A stretch of DNA of 20,531 nucleotides from a virus, in IMG/VR virus record IMGVR_UViG_3300025093_000153, positions 1-20,531 of that record, one strand, 5' to 3'. Both the position numbers and the translations under genes were made by a program. Every line of letters starts with the position of its first letter. Positions within the stretch are counted from its first letter, which is position 1. The notes beneath the pieces are model-generated. The model was not told where the DNA came from. It saw only the letters and a program-made list of their open reading frames with translations, and made no database searches. This document shows, one piece after another, positions 19,084-20,531 of the stretch.

Positions 19084-20531
19084 TTACAATTCACCCCATC
19101 CTTTAAAGATAGAGTTACCTAGTTTGGATGACAGGCTGTCTTTCGCCCTAGTCACATCCTGAAGTAAGGAGTTGCCCATACTAAGGGAGCCAAAAACTGT
19201 TTCAGGGGTGACAGCCTGCCTACTTAGAATATCTACTGCCATGGACAATGCGTCCACCTGGTCATCGTGTCGGCCGCTTGGGAAAGAAACGCACTCGTCT
19301 ACAAACGTATCAAGCCAACTAGCCTTTTGCGGCAGGAACACTCTACCGCCCTGTATCATCGGAGTGATGCTGTTTACACGGGACACCTTGTCGGACTGAA
19401 CCTTGTACGGAACTACTGCCATACCAGACTCGCGGCGCAAGTCTTGGATAATAGACTGCCCACTCGCTTTGTCCTCAATGTATATCGCGCGCAACCCACT
19501 ACCTCGCCACACTGCATTGATAGATATGAGCCGCTGTCTGAGTTCAGGGAAGTCCCATCTGCCACGTTGGACATCCACTATATAAATATCGCCGTCCTGA
19601 GATAAACCTGCCACTACCGCGACACTGTAGTCTGCTGTTTCAGTTTTCTTGAACGCAGTATCGGCCGCAATAATTAGTGTCTGGAACTGACGGGGGTTTA
19701 AATCTTCTGGATAATAACGCCACCACTCTGACTTTAGAATATTACCACCTTCGATGTAGGGCTTTTGTTGATACAAGGAGGCGAAGTCTCTGGGGTTCAA
19801 GCGCTCACGTCTACGCAACTCTTCCAGCGGAAATCTTTCTGGCCACAACGCCACTTCTTTTTCTTCTGAGATGTATCTTTTAGCCTTAGCTATATTCGGT
19901 AGCTCCCCAGCCTCCACATACATTGGGTGGTCTTTGGGTAAGCTACGTCTACTAACCTTTTTGCCGCCCACCTTTTTAATCGCTGGATAATCAAGGTGCA
20001 TCCACATGCCTTCTTTCCAATCCTGTGTCTGCATGAGACGTCCAGCCAGGTCGTCTGGATGCCACCGCGTAAGAATGACAATCTGACTTGGTAGCCGCCC
20101 TTGTTTATCTGGCTGAAGTCGGGTTGATAGCGCCGCAGTATAGAAGTCCCATATCTTATTGCGCTGGGTTGCGGACTCAGCGTCCTCGCGGGACTTAACT
20201 GGGTCATCGACTATAAGAAGATTAGCGGGACGACCTGTGGTCGTCCCGCCTATACCCACACCAAAGTAAGCACCACCCATTTCTGTACGCCAAACGTCTG
20301 CGGCTCGACTGTCACTGGCCATGGTGAAGTCAGGGAACGCTTGTTGAACTTCTACGCCGCTTGATGTGTCCCGAACCTGCCTACCAAAGTCACTGGCCAG
20401 CATCGCGTTGTAGGAGCATGACAGGATATATCGCTCTGGATTCCTCGCCATAAAGTAAGCAGGGAATAATACGGTGGAGAATGTAGATTTAGCGTGTCGA
20501 GGAGGCATAGTTACAAGAAGATTCCTAGCCT
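19084..20531 (-). CDS. Large terminase subunit (partial, 5' end outside window)
   Basis: This is the packaging ATPase and nuclease. The reading frame is open to the window edge (A-R-N-L-L-V-T before the first in-frame Met), so the N-terminus is missing. Counting from that Met, the Walker A-like M-P-P-R-H-A-K-S-T is at 1-9, Walker B L-L-I-V-D-D-P at 97-103, and the coupling motif V-I-L-T-R-W-H-P-D-D-L-A-G near 144-156. The C-terminal RNase H-fold nuclease shows A-A-D-T-A-F (D283), Y-I-E-D-K-A-S-G (E345/D346) and R-H-D-D-Q-V-D-A-L-S-M-A (413-424). These are typical of Terminase_6-type large terminases. The enzyme cuts concatemers and drives DNA into the prohead through the portal. A perfect inverted repeat lies in the codons just before Walker B. 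Confidence 0.95.
   Translation of the reverse strand, partial: ARNLLVTMPPRHAKSTFSTVLFPAYFMARNPERYILSCSYNAMLASDFGRQVRDTSSGVEVQQAFPDFTMASDSRAADVWRTEMGGAYFGVGIGGTTTGRPANLLIVDDPVKSREDAESATQRNKIWDFYTAALSTRLQPDKQGRLPSQIVILTRWHPDDLAGRLMQTQDWKEGMWMHLDYPAIKKVGGKKVSRRSLPKDHPMYVEAGELPNIAKAKRYISEEKEVALWPERFPLEELRRRERLNPRDFASLYQQKPYIEGGNILKSEWWRYYPEDLNPRQFQTLIIAADTAFKKTETADYSVAVVAGLSQDGDIYIVDVQRGRWDFPELRQRLISINAVWRGSGLRAIYIEDKASGQSIIQDLRRESGMAVVPYKVQSDKVSRVNSITPMIQGGRVFLPQKASWLDTFVDECVSFPSGRHDDQVDALSMAVDILSRQAVTPETVFGSLSMGNSLLQDVTRAKDSLSSKLGNSIFKGWGEL
20225..20249. repeat. Perfect inverted repeat inside the terminase gene
   Basis: GCGGGACGACC at 20225-20235 and GGTCGTCCCGC at 20239-20249 form a perfect 11-bp stem with a TGT loop on the plus strand. 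It falls in codons for G-G-T-T-T-G-R-P-A just before Walker B. The GGTCGTCCCG part recurs at 19070-19079 in the terL-portal gap. A close relative, GCGGGACG with CGTCCCGC, is the core of the terminator at 7748-7777. It could form an mRNA hairpin, but a role is not evident. Confidence 0.6.

Noticed and set aside
1-20531. tRNA genes, integrase, lysis genes, attachment sites
   Set aside because: I found no cloverleaf, recombinase, endolysin or repeated att-like sequence that I could support.

Overview
The window is a 20.5 kb piece of a tailed double-stranded DNA phage, read from inside the large terminase gene into the tail and internal-virion genes. Every supported gene is on the minus strand, so transcription runs from right (20531) to left (1). 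The genes are packed head to tail, mostly with 1 to 4 base TAATG or ATGA stop/start overlaps. No integrase, repressor, lysis, replication or tRNA gene is seen. The proteins suggest a podovirus-like virion: an SU10-type major capsid, a P22 gp4/gp10-like connector pair, no long tape-measure protein, and a large coiled-coil candidate internal protein. The fibre composition and the GNAT, 2OG-Fe(II) oxygenase, DUF6065-like and DUF6127-like genes recall uncultured marine phages of Proteobacteria. Host and taxonomy are inferences.

Layout in transcription order. (1) Packaging and portal: terL (19084-20531, 5' end outside the window), portal (17129-19048) and a 67-aa coiled-coil protein (16924-17127). 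(2) A fibre and accessory block between portal and scaffold: a 675-aa fibre with a regular decapeptide repeat (14897-16924), a small glutaredoxin-like protein (14569-14895), a 602-aa collagen-like Gly-X-Y protein (12761-14569), a DUF6065-like protein (12060-12764), two unknown proteins (11809-12063, 11123-11812), a 2OG-Fe(II) dioxygenase of the prolyl-hydroxylase type (10584-11126), a small membrane protein (10272-10523) and three unknown soluble proteins (8903-10271). (3) Head: scaffold (7894-8910), an unlisted 36-aa basic ORF (7784-7894), a strong terminator (7748-7777), a 138-base leader, the major capsid protein (6437-7609) and a second terminator (6372-6401). (4) Connector and tail: an 80-aa Lys/Ala-rich protein, a gp4-like adaptor, a gp10-like propeller protein, a second fibre-like protein, a GNAT protein, a 668-aa coiled-coil protein and the start of one more gene at 1-68.

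The most striking possibility is in block 2. The collagen-like protein carries about 30 Gly-X-Pro triplets, with proline almost only in the third (Y) position. That is the position prolyl 4-hydroxylases modify in collagen. A 2OG-Fe(II) oxygenase with all expected metal and co-substrate residues lies four genes downstream in the same tightly packed gene run. A phage that hydroxylates its own collagen-like adhesin is a testable idea, not a demonstrated one.
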